DNA from: Clostridia bacterium
GTDB lineage: Bacteria; Bacillota; Clostridia; Oscillospirales; CAG-272
Reading direction: 5' to 3'
Length of the DNA: 64,000 nucleotides
Assembly: GCA_017935065.1 (NCBI GenBank)
Contig: JAGBIF010000012.1
Coordinates: 1 to 64,000, forward strand
Position numbers and translations under genes: made by a program. The notes below the pieces were generated by a model. It was not told the origin of the DNA. It saw only the letters and a program-made list of their open reading frames with translations, and did not search any database. This document shows, piece after piece, positions 1 through 7,540 of the stretch (within the stretch, counting starts at the first letter, position 1; the number at the start of each line of letters is the position of its first letter).

Positions 1-32
1 ATCACAAATCAATAAGTAATGTGCCTTAAACT

Positions 33-72
33 AAAAACAAAAAAGGGACTACTCAATAATGAATAATCCCTT
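33..72 (-). terminator. Terminator after the tRNA-Pro gene
   Basis: On the minus strand, arms aaggga (67-72) and tccctt (43-48) form a short imperfect stem that runs directly into a T-rich tract. It lies downstream of the leftward tRNA-Pro gene and would end its transcript. Confidence 0.5.
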
Positions 73-85
73 GTATTAAGCAAAG

Positions 86-132
86 TATGACTAAGTTTGG
101 GCTTATAATCCCGTGTGTTCAACTTAGTCATA
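86..132. repeat. 12-bp perfect inverted repeat beside tRNA-Pro
   Basis: Arms tatgactaagtt (86-97) and aacttagtcata (121-132) are exact reverse complements around a 23-base loop. The inner arm ends two bases from the CCA end of the tRNA. There is no T-run, so it is not an obvious terminator. It may be a recombinase arm site or just a 3' trailer hairpin. Confidence 0.6.
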
Positions 133-134
133 GG

Positions 135-210
135 TGGTCGAAGTGACAGGACTCGAACCTGCGATCTCATCGTCCCGAACGATGCGCGATACCACCTTCG
201 CTACACCTCG
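135..210 (-). tRNA. tRNA-Pro (anticodon CGG), CCA encoded
   Basis: The minus strand folds as a complete 76-nt tRNA. The acceptor stem CGAGGTG/CACTTCG has seven pairs with one G-T. The D stem is GCG/CGC. The anticodon stem CATCG/CGATG encloses loop TTCGGGA, giving anticodon CGG (reads CCG, proline). The T loop contains GTTCGAG, followed by discriminator A and an encoded CCA. Its body differs strongly from the broken tRNA-Pro at 366-405, so the two are not recent copies of each other. Confidence 0.93.
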
Positions 211-365
211 AAATGGTAAAAATATTAGATTTTTTTGTAAGTGGTCAAACATGTGGTCAGACCGAGGAATTGATGATTTTTCGACATTAGGGAGAGCCGA
301 AAAAGTCAGTGTTTTCAAGGGGTTTCGGCTCTTCTCGAAAATTCTACGCCGAAAACGGTGATTGA
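211..365. other. Non-coding spacer between tRNA and half-tRNA, with nested inverted repeats
   Basis: No convincing gene is present. The segment contains a nested palindrome: ttttcga (278-284) pairs with tcgaaaa (334-340), and inside it agagccgaaa (293-302) pairs with tttcggctct (323-332). The heptamer gtggtca occurs twice, 12 bases apart (241-247 and 253-259). Short direct repeats and inverted repeats beside a tRNA break resemble recombinase arm and core sites; that reading is inference. Confidence 0.4.
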
Positions 366-405
366 GTCCCGAACGCCGCGCTCTACCAAACTGAGCCACA
401 TCTCG
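366..405 (-). pseudogene. 5' half of a tRNA-Pro(CGG), broken after the anticodon loop
   Basis: The minus strand reads acceptor 5' strand CGAGATG, a good D arm (GCTC/GAGC), the 5' anticodon strand CGGCG, and loop TTCGGGA, giving anticodon CGG. The match to a tRNA stops one base later. The expected 3' anticodon strand, T arm and acceptor 3' strand (CATCTCG) are absent from the next 155 bases. It is therefore a truncated gene, most simply split by integration at the anticodon loop. The intact tRNA at 135-210 would supply the same anticodon. Confidence 0.75.
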
Positions 406-569
406 GTATAGTTAGTATATTTCGCTTGCGTGGGTTTTGCGACTTTGCACACAAGCGCATATTATTGTAGCACAAACAAAGGCAAAAGTCAAGAGTGGGA
501 AAATATATTTTTGTGTGAGTTTTGGCGAAGTTTTGGCGAGGTTTTGCGATTATTGATTCGCTTCGGGTA
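406..569. other. Intergenic stretch with no recognised feature
   Basis: This AT-rich stretch lies between the truncated tRNA and the promoter of the ubiquitin-like gene. I see no coding frame, RNA fold or repeat in it that I can support. Confidence 0.4.
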
Positions 570-598
570 TTTACTTTTTGTCTTTTGTGTGGTAAAAT
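570..598 (+). promoter_or_regulatory. Candidate promoter of the ubiquitin-like gene
   Basis: TTTACT (570-575) and TAAAAT (593-598) are 17 bases apart, 51 bases before the start codon. The -10 box is good and the -35 box is weak. Confidence 0.4.
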
Positions 599-649
599 GA
601 AAGTAGCTTCGCAAATTTTGCGTAGCAAGGCTTTTTTTGTGAGGTATAT

Positions 650-1543
650 ATGAAAAGAAGAATACTTCTTCGCGTGGCATTCGTCACGCTTATGATAACG
701 CTTTTGTTATCGGTAAGTGCGCTGCCCTGCTCGGCAATGCAGATCTTCGTAAAGGCGCTGACGGGCAAGACCATTACGCTTGAGGTGGAGCCGAATGATA
801 CCGTTTATGCGATAAAGGCGAAGCTTCAGGAAAGGGAAGGCGTTCCGATTGCACATCAGCGGCTTATTTTCGCGGGCAAGACGCTCGAGGACGCAAAGAC
901 ACTCTCGGATTACAACGTACAGAAGGAATCAACTCTGCATCTTGTGCTTCGTATATGCGACAGCCATGTCTTTGACGGGTGCACAGATGCCGATTGCAAC
1001 AATGAGGAATGTGCATTTACACGCGAGGCAAGTGACGTTCACGTCTATATTTATTGCACCGACACGGTGTGTGGGAATGAGGGCTGTGGCGTCACTCGCG
1101 AGGCACCGAGCAGTGCGCACGCATACAGCGACTGCACGGATACGACCTGCAACAACGCGGGCTGTGCAATGACACGCGAGCCACTCGCGCACGCATATAG
1201 CGACTGCACGGATGCAACCTGTAATAACGACGGCTGTTCCTTTGCCCGTGAGGCGCAGACTGCGCACACCTATACCGACTGTAGCGACACCGCCTGTAAC
1301 ACCGAGGGTTGCGCCTTCACGCGAGAGCCGCTTGCGCATAGCTTCGGTGAGTGGACGGTAACGAAGGAACCGACGCGCGAGGCGGAAGGCGAGCAGGTTC
1401 GCACCTGCCACTGCGGTGCAAGCGAGAGCGAGGCGCTTCCCGCGCTAACGCCCGACGTCACCCCCTACGTTGTGCTTGGCGCGGTCTCGATTTCCCTCGT
1501 CGGCGTTATAGTGCTTGTTATCGTTAAGATAAAGAAAGTTTAA
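650..1543 (+). CDS. Exported, membrane-anchored ubiquitin-domain protein with five HCCC repeats
   Basis: Function unknown. Residues 1-29 are a signal peptide; cleavage after CSA would leave a mature protein starting with Met1 of a ubiquitin domain (residues 30-102). By eye 55 of 73 positions match human ubiquitin. Lys6, 11, 27, 29, 48 and 63 and the Leu8/Ile44/His68/Val70 surface are kept, and Lys33 is Arg. After Arg72 the sequence reads Ile-Cys, so the conjugating Gly-Gly is missing. Residues about 103-225 hold five repeats with spacing H-x4-C-x4-C-x4-C. Next comes an HSFGEWTV...C-x-C module of the kind seen in Clostridia surface proteins, then a C-terminal transmembrane helix with a basic KIKK tail. 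The ribosome site gaggt lies five bases before the ATG. The gene stands alone with its own terminator. The closest known parallel is the secreted ubiquitin of Bacteroides fragilis; the architecture here is different. Confidence 0.88.
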   Translation: MKRRILLRVAFVTLMITLLLSVSALPCSAMQIFVKALTGKTITLEVEPNDTVYAIKAKLQEREGVPIAHQRLIFAGKTLEDAKTLSDYNVQKESTLHLVLRICDSHVFDGCTDADCNNEECAFTREASDVHVYIYCTDTVCGNEGCGVTREAPSSAHAYSDCTDTTCNNAGCAMTREPLAHAYSDCTDATCNNDGCSFAREAQTAHTYTDCSDTACNTEGCAFTREPLAHSFGEWTVTKEPTREAEGEQVRTCHCGASESEALPALTPDVTPYVVLGAVSISLVGVIVLVIVKIKKV

Positions 1544-1565
1544 ATGTGATACTCCTATCAAATAA

Positions 1566-1604
1566 AAACGGCAGAGCGCATATCTAGCGCTCTGCCGTTT
1601 TTTG
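1566..1604. terminator. Strong hairpin terminator
   Basis: A 14-bp perfect stem (1566-1578 region with 1587-1600; core ggcagagcgc/gcgctctgcc) is followed by a T-run. It closes the ubiquitin-like gene. The mirrored A-run lets it also serve the leftward MATE gene. Confidence 0.88.
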
Positions 1605-1626
1605 CATTATTGCAAACAACTATTTA

Positions 1627-3060
1627 CTACTGAGGTATCTTTTCCTCGGAAGGGGTGGCTTCGTTTTCATCGCTGACCAGGCGCTTTACCCAGGTGCCGC
1701 GGCGGAGAAGCAGCATACCGAAGAGTGATTTTATGCCCTCGGTCAGCTGGCAGATTGCGAACATAGGGTAGATGCCGAGAGGCGTGAGGTAGGCGAGTGA
1801 CATACAGAGGGGGACTACTACCACCCACATATACACGCTGTCAAAGAGTATGGTGACGAACACCTGACCGCCCGAGCGCATTGTGAAGTACGCGGCGTTC
1901 GCGTAGGCGGCGAAGGGCATACTCAGGGCGCTTATAGCCATCATATAGGTTGCAAGCGTGCGCACCTCGGCACTAGTATCGTAGATGTAGGGGAAGAACA
2001 GTCCCGAGACCGACAGAAGCACTGCCATAAGACCCGACGCAAGCACCGAGAAGGCGAGCATCTTTCTTGCCGTATCGCGAGCGTTATCAAACTCACCCGC
2101 GCCGAGCTGCTTTCCGACGATGATCGCGATAGAGCTGCCGAGCGATATGTACACGACGTTAAAGACGTTGAAGAGCGTCGAGCAGATGTTCTGTGCGGCA
2201 ACCGCGTCGAGGCCTCTTACGGAGTATGCCTGATTGCGAAGCACCATTGCTATTGCCCAGAACAGCTCGTTTGCCATAATCGGAATACCCTTTTTGAAGA
2301 TAGACGCGACGAGCGCGGCGGGCACCTTAAGCGACCTGTAAAGCCCCTTGAGGTAGGTAAATCTTTCGCTTCTTCTGTGCGCGAAAATGACGAGGACGAA
2401 AAGCTCAACCGCGCGCGATGTGACGGTTGCTATCGCGGCGCCCGTAACACCGAGGGCAGGAAGCCCCAAAAGACCGAATATCAGCAGAAGGTTAAGCAGG
2501 AAGTTGGTTCCCACCGCGACAAGAGAGGCTATCATAGGCATAACCGTCTCTGAGGTCTCGCGAAGAGTGGATGCGTATGCTTGTGTCAGCGCGTAGGGGA
2601 CGAGACCTATCAGCGTAACGAAAAGATATTCCTTGCCGTACGCGAGCGTAAGAGCGAGGTCGCCCGTGCCCTCGGATTCGTGCAGAAACAGGGTTATAAG
2701 CTCATCGTCAAGCAAGGCGAAGGCGACGATTCCGAGCAAAGCGGATACGGTGCATATAAGCAGCTTGAAGCGGAATGTGTGTCTGATGCCCGTATCGTTT
2801 CCGCTGCCGAAATACTGCGCGGTGAATATTCCCGCCGCCGATACCGCGCCGAAGATAAGCAGGTTGAAGATGAACATAAATTGGTTGACGATCGATACGC
2901 CCGACATAGCCTCGGTGCCGAGCCTTCCGACCATTATATTGTCGAGCATATTTACGAAGTTTGTAATTCCGTTTTGCACCATCATAGGCACCGCAACGGC
3001 AAGCACACCCTTGTAAAAGGCTTTATCACCGATGTATTTTTTGAAGAATGTTGTTTTCAT
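1627..3060 (-). CDS. MATE-family multidrug/cation antiporter
   Basis: A 477-residue inner-membrane protein of the MATE family, which exports drugs or metabolites in exchange for Na+ or H+. The N-terminus has the MATE start pattern (AVPMMVQNGITNFVNMLDNIMVGRLG, here only described: a Pro-rich first helix followed by DNIMVGRLG). Two homologous halves of about six helices each begin near residues 15 and 245. The length is normal for the family. The basic C-terminal tail is cytoplasmic. It is monocistronic or lies downstream of the GTPase gene, 57 bases away on the same strand. The substrate cannot be told from the sequence. Confidence 0.88.
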   Translation of the reverse strand: MKTTFFKKYIGDKAFYKGVLAVAVPMMVQNGITNFVNMLDNIMVGRLGTEAMSGVSIVNQFMFIFNLLIFGAVSAAGIFTAQYFGSGNDTGIRHTFRFKLLICTVSALLGIVAFALLDDELITLFLHESEGTGDLALTLAYGKEYLFVTLIGLVPYALTQAYASTLRETSETVMPMIASLVAVGTNFLLNLLLIFGLLGLPALGVTGAAIATVTSRAVELFVLVIFAHRRSERFTYLKGLYRSLKVPAALVASIFKKGIPIMANELFWAIAMVLRNQAYSVRGLDAVAAQNICSTLFNVFNVVYISLGSSIAIIVGKQLGAGEFDNARDTARKMLAFSVLASGLMAVLLSVSGLFFPYIYDTSAEVRTLATYMMAISALSMPFAAYANAAYFTMRSGGQVFVTILFDSVYMWVVVVPLCMSLAYLTPLGIYPMFAICQLTEGIKSLFGMLLLRRGTWVKRLVSDENEATPSEEKIPQ

Positions 3061-3117
3061 TTTTAAGTTCTGATGTCCTTTAATTTGCGTTAATGTAAAT
3101 AATAGTAGTAAATATAG

Positions 3118-5748
3118 CTATTTCTTTGCCGTAATGAACTCGGCTATCTCAAGTGCTACGCTGTCAAGCTCTGCCATAAATTCGCGCGTTGTAACGCGAA
3201 GCCCGCCCGCACCTATCACGATAAGCTGCTCGTCTCGGTCATCGGTTACGACCCTTACCGTGTCGGGCGCCTTAATTGAATACGCGGCACGCTCAATATA
3301 GGCGTCGGCGGTCTGCCTTTGCTTGGTATATACCACCGTCACTCCATCAAGGTCCTCGACAGTACCCTCGTTGCCCGCTCGCTTGTGCCCGTCAAAGACG
3401 ATAATCACGCGGGCACGCCTTACACCTCTGTAATTACAGAGCAGTCTTATAAGCGTGTCTCTCGCGTGCGACAGCTCGGAGCTTGCCAGCCGTGAGAGCT
3501 CTTCATTTGCGAAAATAAAATTGTATCCGTCAATAAGAAGATACTCGTCACCCTTTTGTATTTGTCTCGGCTTTACCGCCCTTTCCTTGCCCGAGTAGAC
3601 GGTCTTTTCGCTAACCTTGCGGGGTGTTATCCTGCCGTAGGTAGCCTCAAATATTCGCATAAGCTCCTTGTCCTCAGCGACCGTGGCTCGGTAGTCCTTA
3701 GCACCCTTACTTCCTTGCGGCGGGGGAGCGGTGACGGTCATTTCGTCCTGTGCCTCATATGATGCGCGTATGCCCTCGGGCGGTGGGGTGTGCATTTTCC
3801 CGTCCGCTTCATACCACGGCACAAGATAACCCGCGCCGCCCTTGCATAAAACCGAGTTCGGGTTTCTTCTTATATCAGCCTCGGGGTCGTATGCGCGCGC
3901 CGCGATAACCTCCTCGGCATTGTGGCAGGGAAGATACTCGCCCGCGGTAAGGTAAAGCCTGCCCTCACCTCTCGTGTAGGCGCGAAGCTCATTATGGTAG
4001 GAGCGCATACCGTATACGGGCGCGTAGCCTGTGAGCTTCACCTCGCCCTCGCCTGTAAACTCGGGTGCGTCACACCTGCCGTGGCGCATTTCGATATCGT
4101 TTAAAAATCTTCCGAGCGCCCCCTCGGGAAGCCTTGCCTCAAATCTGAAGGTCGGCTCAAGCAGCATAAGCGCACCTGCCTCGCGTGCCTTCATAAGCGC
4201 TTGGTTGAGTGCGCGAAAGGTCGCCTGTCTGAAGTCGCCGCCCTCGGTATGCTTCGGGTGCGCCCTGCCCGCGATAAGCGTAATCTTCATATCGGTTATA
4301 GGCGCACAGACGAGCTTTCCCATATGCCGTCTTTCCTCAAGGTGCGACAGAATAAGCCTCTGCCAATTCAGCTTAAGCGTATCGGTCGGTACCTCGGTCG
4401 CGAATACAAGTCCCGCGCCTCGCTCCAGCGGCTCAAGCCTGAGCCTTACCTCGGCATAGTGCATAAGAGGCTCAAAGTGTCCCGCGCCAAAGACGGTGTC
4501 GCTTACCGTCTCGCGGTAAACTATTCCCGCCTCCTCAAAGCCGACCTCAAGCGAGAGCCTGTCCTTGATAAGCCGCTTTAAGACCTCGGACTGTATCTCG
4601 CCCATAAGCCTTACCCTTACCTCTTTGGTTTCCTCGTCATAGCGAAGGGCGAGCGTCGGCTCCTCGTCACCAAGCGGAATAAGATCAAGATACGCGCGGT
4701 GTATGTCGCACCCCGCGGGGAAGGTAATTCTGTAATCAAGCACACTCTCGGCGCTCAGCTCGTCACAAGAGGCGGTGCCGAGCCCCATTCCAGCTCTGGT
4801 ATGCTTAAGATTAGGTATCGCAACGACCTCGCCTGCCGAGGCGGATCTTACCGTCTTGAATTTATCACCGCTGTAGAGGCGAAGCTGCTCGACGCGCTCG
4901 GTAACGCCGTTACCGTGCTCGGTAACGCTGTCGCCGTCGGTGCGTATCTCAAGGGTGTCCTTGACGGCAAGCTCACCGCCCGTTATCTTCATAAGCGTAA
5001 GCCTCATCCCGTCGGGCGCGGTCATTATCTTGTATATTTTCGCGCCGAAAAGAGTTTTACTGTACGCCTTCTCTCTGACAAAGCGCGATACGGTGCGCAA
5101 AAGCACATCCACACCCGTATTTTTGAGTGCCGAGCCGAATATCGCGGGGATAAGCGTGCAGCGCCTGATAGCCTCTGCAAGGCTCCCGTCCGAGAGTGTG
5201 CCACAGTCGAGATACTCGCCGATAAGCTGCTCGTCAACTCCCGCGCATTCCTCGTAAAAGCGCGCCTTATCCTCACTCTCAAGGTTGAAGTCACAGATGC
5301 CCTTGTCGAGCGTGGCTCTGAGTGAATTCAGGATATCTATACGGCGCTCCTTTGCCATATCCATTTTGTTGACGAATATAAAGGTAGGTATCCTTCGGCT
5401 CTTAAGCTTTGACAGTAGCGTTTTCGTGTGAAATACGGCACCGTCATCGGCGCTGACGACAAGTATAGCGTAGTCCTGTATGGCAAGCGCGCGCTCTGCC
5501 TCGCTGAAAAAGTCAAGGTGCCCTGGGGTATCCACCACCGTATAGTCTATTCCCGAGTAAGTCAGGCGCGCAAGCTTTGAGAATACGGTAATGCCGCGCT
5601 CACGCTCAATGCCGTGAGAGTCGAGCAGGCAGTCACCGCTGTCAACTCTGCCCTGTGTCTTTATCGCGCCCGCATTGTAGAGCATAGCCTCGGTGAGAGT
5701 GGTTTTGCCCGCGTCAACGTGCGCCAGTATGCCAAGTGTGATTTTCAC
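3118..5748 (-). CDS. TetM-like ribosomal GTPase fused to a C-terminal NYN (Rae1/YacP-like) nuclease domain
   Basis: A translation-factor GTPase of the ribosomal-protection type, 876 residues against about 640 for TetM. The GTPase motifs are AHVDAGKT (9-16), RGIT, DTPGHLDF and NKMD. Domains II-V follow, with the domain IV stretch SYHNELRAYT typical of TetM rather than EF-G. A charged linker (about 680-730) leads to residues about 732-876, a complete NYN/PIN-like domain with LLIDGYN, VFDGHK, TADAYIE and VTDDRDEQ. That is the acidic set of the YacP/Rae1 family, whose Bacillus member cuts mRNA in the ribosomal A site. Both halves therefore act at the A site by family knowledge. The start is GTG after gggag. 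Whether it confers tetracycline resistance cannot be judged. Confidence 0.88.
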   Translation of the reverse strand: MKITLGILAHVDAGKTTLTEAMLYNAGAIKTQGRVDSGDCLLDSHGIERERGITVFSKLARLTYSGIDYTVVDTPGHLDFFSEAERALAIQDYAILVVSADDGAVFHTKTLLSKLKSRRIPTFIFVNKMDMAKERRIDILNSLRATLDKGICDFNLESEDKARFYEECAGVDEQLIGEYLDCGTLSDGSLAEAIRRCTLIPAIFGSALKNTGVDVLLRTVSRFVREKAYSKTLFGAKIYKIMTAPDGMRLTLMKITGGELAVKDTLEIRTDGDSVTEHGNGVTERVEQLRLYSGDKFKTVRSASAGEVVAIPNLKHTRAGMGLGTASCDELSAESVLDYRITFPAGCDIHRAYLDLIPLGDEEPTLALRYDEETKEVRVRLMGEIQSEVLKRLIKDRLSLEVGFEEAGIVYRETVSDTVFGAGHFEPLMHYAEVRLRLEPLERGAGLVFATEVPTDTLKLNWQRLILSHLEERRHMGKLVCAPITDMKITLIAGRAHPKHTEGGDFRQATFRALNQALMKAREAGALMLLEPTFRFEARLPEGALGRFLNDIEMRHGRCDAPEFTGEGEVKLTGYAPVYGMRSYHNELRAYTRGEGRLYLTAGEYLPCHNAEEVIAARAYDPEADIRRNPNSVLCKGGAGYLVPWYEADGKMHTPPPEGIRASYEAQDEMTVTAPPPQGSKGAKDYRATVAEDKELMRIFEATYGRITPRKVSEKTVYSGKERAVKPRQIQKGDEYLLIDGYNFIFANEELSRLASSELSHARDTLIRLLCNYRGVRRARVIIVFDGHKRAGNEGTVEDLDGVTVVYTKQRQTADAYIERAAYSIKAPDTVRVVTDDRDEQLIVIGAGGLRVTTREFMAELDSVALEIAEFITAKK

Positions 5749-5787
5749 CGCCGTATTCTCCCTTCTTAAGATTTTTTAGCATTAGTA

Positions 5788-5833
5788 AAGAACAGACTTG
5801 GCATAAGCTTAAAAGCCTGCCTCATCTGTTCTT
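5788..5833 (-). promoter_or_regulatory. Long hairpin in the leader of the GTPase gene
   Basis: Arms aagaacaga (5788-5796) and tctgttctt (5825-5833) pair exactly, and the inner part pairs imperfectly. It lies 40 bases upstream of the GTG start and 17 bases after the stop of the methyltransferase. It may be a weak terminator for the latter or a leader attenuator; the T-run is poor. Confidence 0.4.
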
Positions 5834-5849
5834 ATGTCTATATAAATAG

Positions 5850-7373
5850 CTACGATTTAACCGTGATATGTAAAGTAGGATTTACAATTCTATCGCAAGC
5901 CGCCACACTTATGTCACCGCCCGCCATAAGCCTTGAGCCGATATTCTCAATAAGATTTCTCGGCGGAAGCGGTAGCTCGCGAAGCTCCTTTGAGTTTATC
6001 TGCTTTGACTTTGACACGATGCTTAAGTACCTGTCGTATATAGTCGAGTTAAGCAGAGCGAACAGTCCGTGCATAAGCCAGAAGGACATCTCATCCTTCT
6101 TGTCGACAGTATCAATAAAGTTTATCTTGTTGTGCGTTGAGATATATTGGTTCTGCGGTCTTTGTCTTGCGAAATACATTGCCGCGTTTAAAAATCTTTC
6201 GTCGCTCTTGGCTGGAATACGCTTGACGATTATCATATTCTTGTTTCTCTGGAACAGAGCCGACTCTACGGGAAGAAGGAACTGCCCCTTGACATCAGTC
6301 TGAGGGAAGCAGACATATCCTCCGCGCATAGCAGACGAGCGAAGCAGAGGAATAGTCCCCGCACGCTCCTCGTCAAGGATTATCCTTCCGCACTTGGCTT
6401 CTATAACGAGCCCTGTTGACATCTTAAGGCCGAGCGAGGCAAGCGTCTCGGGAAACATACTGATATAACGCACTATCTTCGTTTCCTCGGCATTTCTCGG
6501 AAGCGTCATAGTGCCGTCCTTCTCGCTTATCACGAATGAGTAGGGAAGGGGCGAGAGCATAACCGTGCCCTGTGCCGAGCCGTCATCCGTCGAGGTGGAT
6601 ATCTGTATATCGCGCCTGTCAGAGGAATTCTCATAGCAGACGAGGATATTCTTTTTAAGCGGTATCGCGCGCTTCGCGTTTTTGCTGCTGCCGACGAAAA
6701 GGTGAATTCGCCTTACCGAAAGCCGCTTGGCGATATCGCGCCTGAAATCGGTGAGCGCCGACGCCGTTGCCACGGTAGTGGGAAGCACCGCGACAAGCTG
6801 TCCGCCGTCCTCAAGATGCTCGCTTGCCACCCTTACGAAAAGGTAGGATGCCGAGAGGGAGGTGCTGGTTATACCGCCCGCACCGTCTGCCTCGGGCGAG
6901 CCCTTCTTAACAAGCTCGGTGGGGGGATTTGTAATTATAATATCGTACTTGTCCTCAACATTGCCAAAGAAGGTCACGGCATAGTGATTTTTATAGTCGG
7001 TAAGATAGTTTTCGGGAAGGACGGTATAGAAAAGCCGTACCCCGTAATCGTGTCGGCACTTCTTGCGCATGCGCTCAAGGTTGTCCTCAAGCATAGGAAG
7101 GTAGGTCTCGTCGTTTTCATAGCAGGTAAGGAAAATATCCCTCGCCTCAGGTGCGCGCGTGCAGATAGCGTCAATGACCGCGCCCGAGAGAATTCCCGTT
7201 CCCGCGCCCGCATCAAGGACTGTGTAGGAGGTCTTTCCCTGAGGGAAGGTGAGCATATCCGCCATAAGCCTTGCGGTATTCTTTTTCGTAAAATGTCTGC
7301 CGAGCCTGACGTTATCGCGCTTTGAGTAAAGGCGCACGAGCTTCTGAGTGTTTCTTACTGCAAGAGAAAGCAT
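5850..7373 (-). CDS. Solitary N6-adenine DNA methyltransferase (Eco57I/TaqI type)
   Basis: Predicted to transfer a methyl group from S-adenosylmethionine to adenine in DNA; 507 residues. The N-terminal LGRHFTKKNTA resembles the LGQ-x-FTP start of N6-adenine methylases. Motif I is LDAGAGTGILSG (about 54-65). The catalytic motif is NPPTE in ITNPPTE, where NPPY/F is usual. The C-terminal half resembles the TaqI/Eco57I target-recognition region (short motif MSTGLVIEAKCGRI, then the LRELPLPP end). No nuclease domain or restriction gene is nearby, so it is probably an orphan regulator or a defence-evasion methylase. It is divergent from the SbcD-like gene. Confidence 0.75.
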   Translation of the reverse strand: MLSLAVRNTQKLVRLYSKRDNVRLGRHFTKKNTARLMADMLTFPQGKTSYTVLDAGAGTGILSGAVIDAICTRAPEARDIFLTCYENDETYLPMLEDNLERMRKKCRHDYGVRLFYTVLPENYLTDYKNHYAVTFFGNVEDKYDIIITNPPTELVKKGSPEADGAGGITSTSLSASYLFVRVASEHLEDGGQLVAVLPTTVATASALTDFRRDIAKRLSVRRIHLFVGSSKNAKRAIPLKKNILVCYENSSDRRDIQISTSTDDGSAQGTVMLSPLPYSFVISEKDGTMTLPRNAEETKIVRYISMFPETLASLGLKMSTGLVIEAKCGRIILDEERAGTIPLLRSSAMRGGYVCFPQTDVKGQFLLPVESALFQRNKNMIIVKRIPAKSDERFLNAAMYFARQRPQNQYISTHNKINFIDTVDKKDEMSFWLMHGLFALLNSTIYDRYLSIVSKSKQINSKELRELPLPPRNLIENIGSRLMAGGDISVAACDRIVNPTLHITVKS

Positions 7374-7479
7374 AGTCCTACATCCCCCTTTTTTGAATTC
7401 TGCCTTGATTTATTTCTAATATTGTAGCATATTTTGTCGGCAAGTGCAATATGTTTTGGAAGGTTTTTTGAAAAAAATA

Positions 7480-7508
7480 TTGCAAAATGTAAAAATAGAT
7501 GTTATACT
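7480..7508 (+). promoter_or_regulatory. Promoter of the SbcD-like gene
   Basis: TTGCAA (7480-7485), a 17-base spacer and TATACT (7503-7508). It lies 32 bases before the ATG at 7541, in the AT-rich gap between two divergent genes. Confidence 0.65.
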
Positions 7509-7540
7509 TAGAATAACAAAATATTTTTTGGAGAAAGAAT

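Noticed and set aside
134-361. 75-residue frame over the tRNA-Pro (GLEPAISSSRTM-type protein)
   Set aside because: It is the tRNA read as protein, a known false gene type; the tRNA fold is complete.
124-399. 91-residue minus-strand frame across both tRNA pieces
   Set aside because: It covers structured RNA and has no ribosome site.
135-405. One tRNA-Pro interrupted by an intron
   Set aside because: The 5' half (CGAGATG, stem CGGCG) does not pair well with the distant 3' half (CACTTCG, stem CGATG), while the intact tRNA pairs fully with itself.
929-1411. 160-residue minus-strand frame inside the ubiquitin-like gene
   Set aside because: It is a shadow of the repeat codons; the plus frame has signal peptide, domain and ribosome site.
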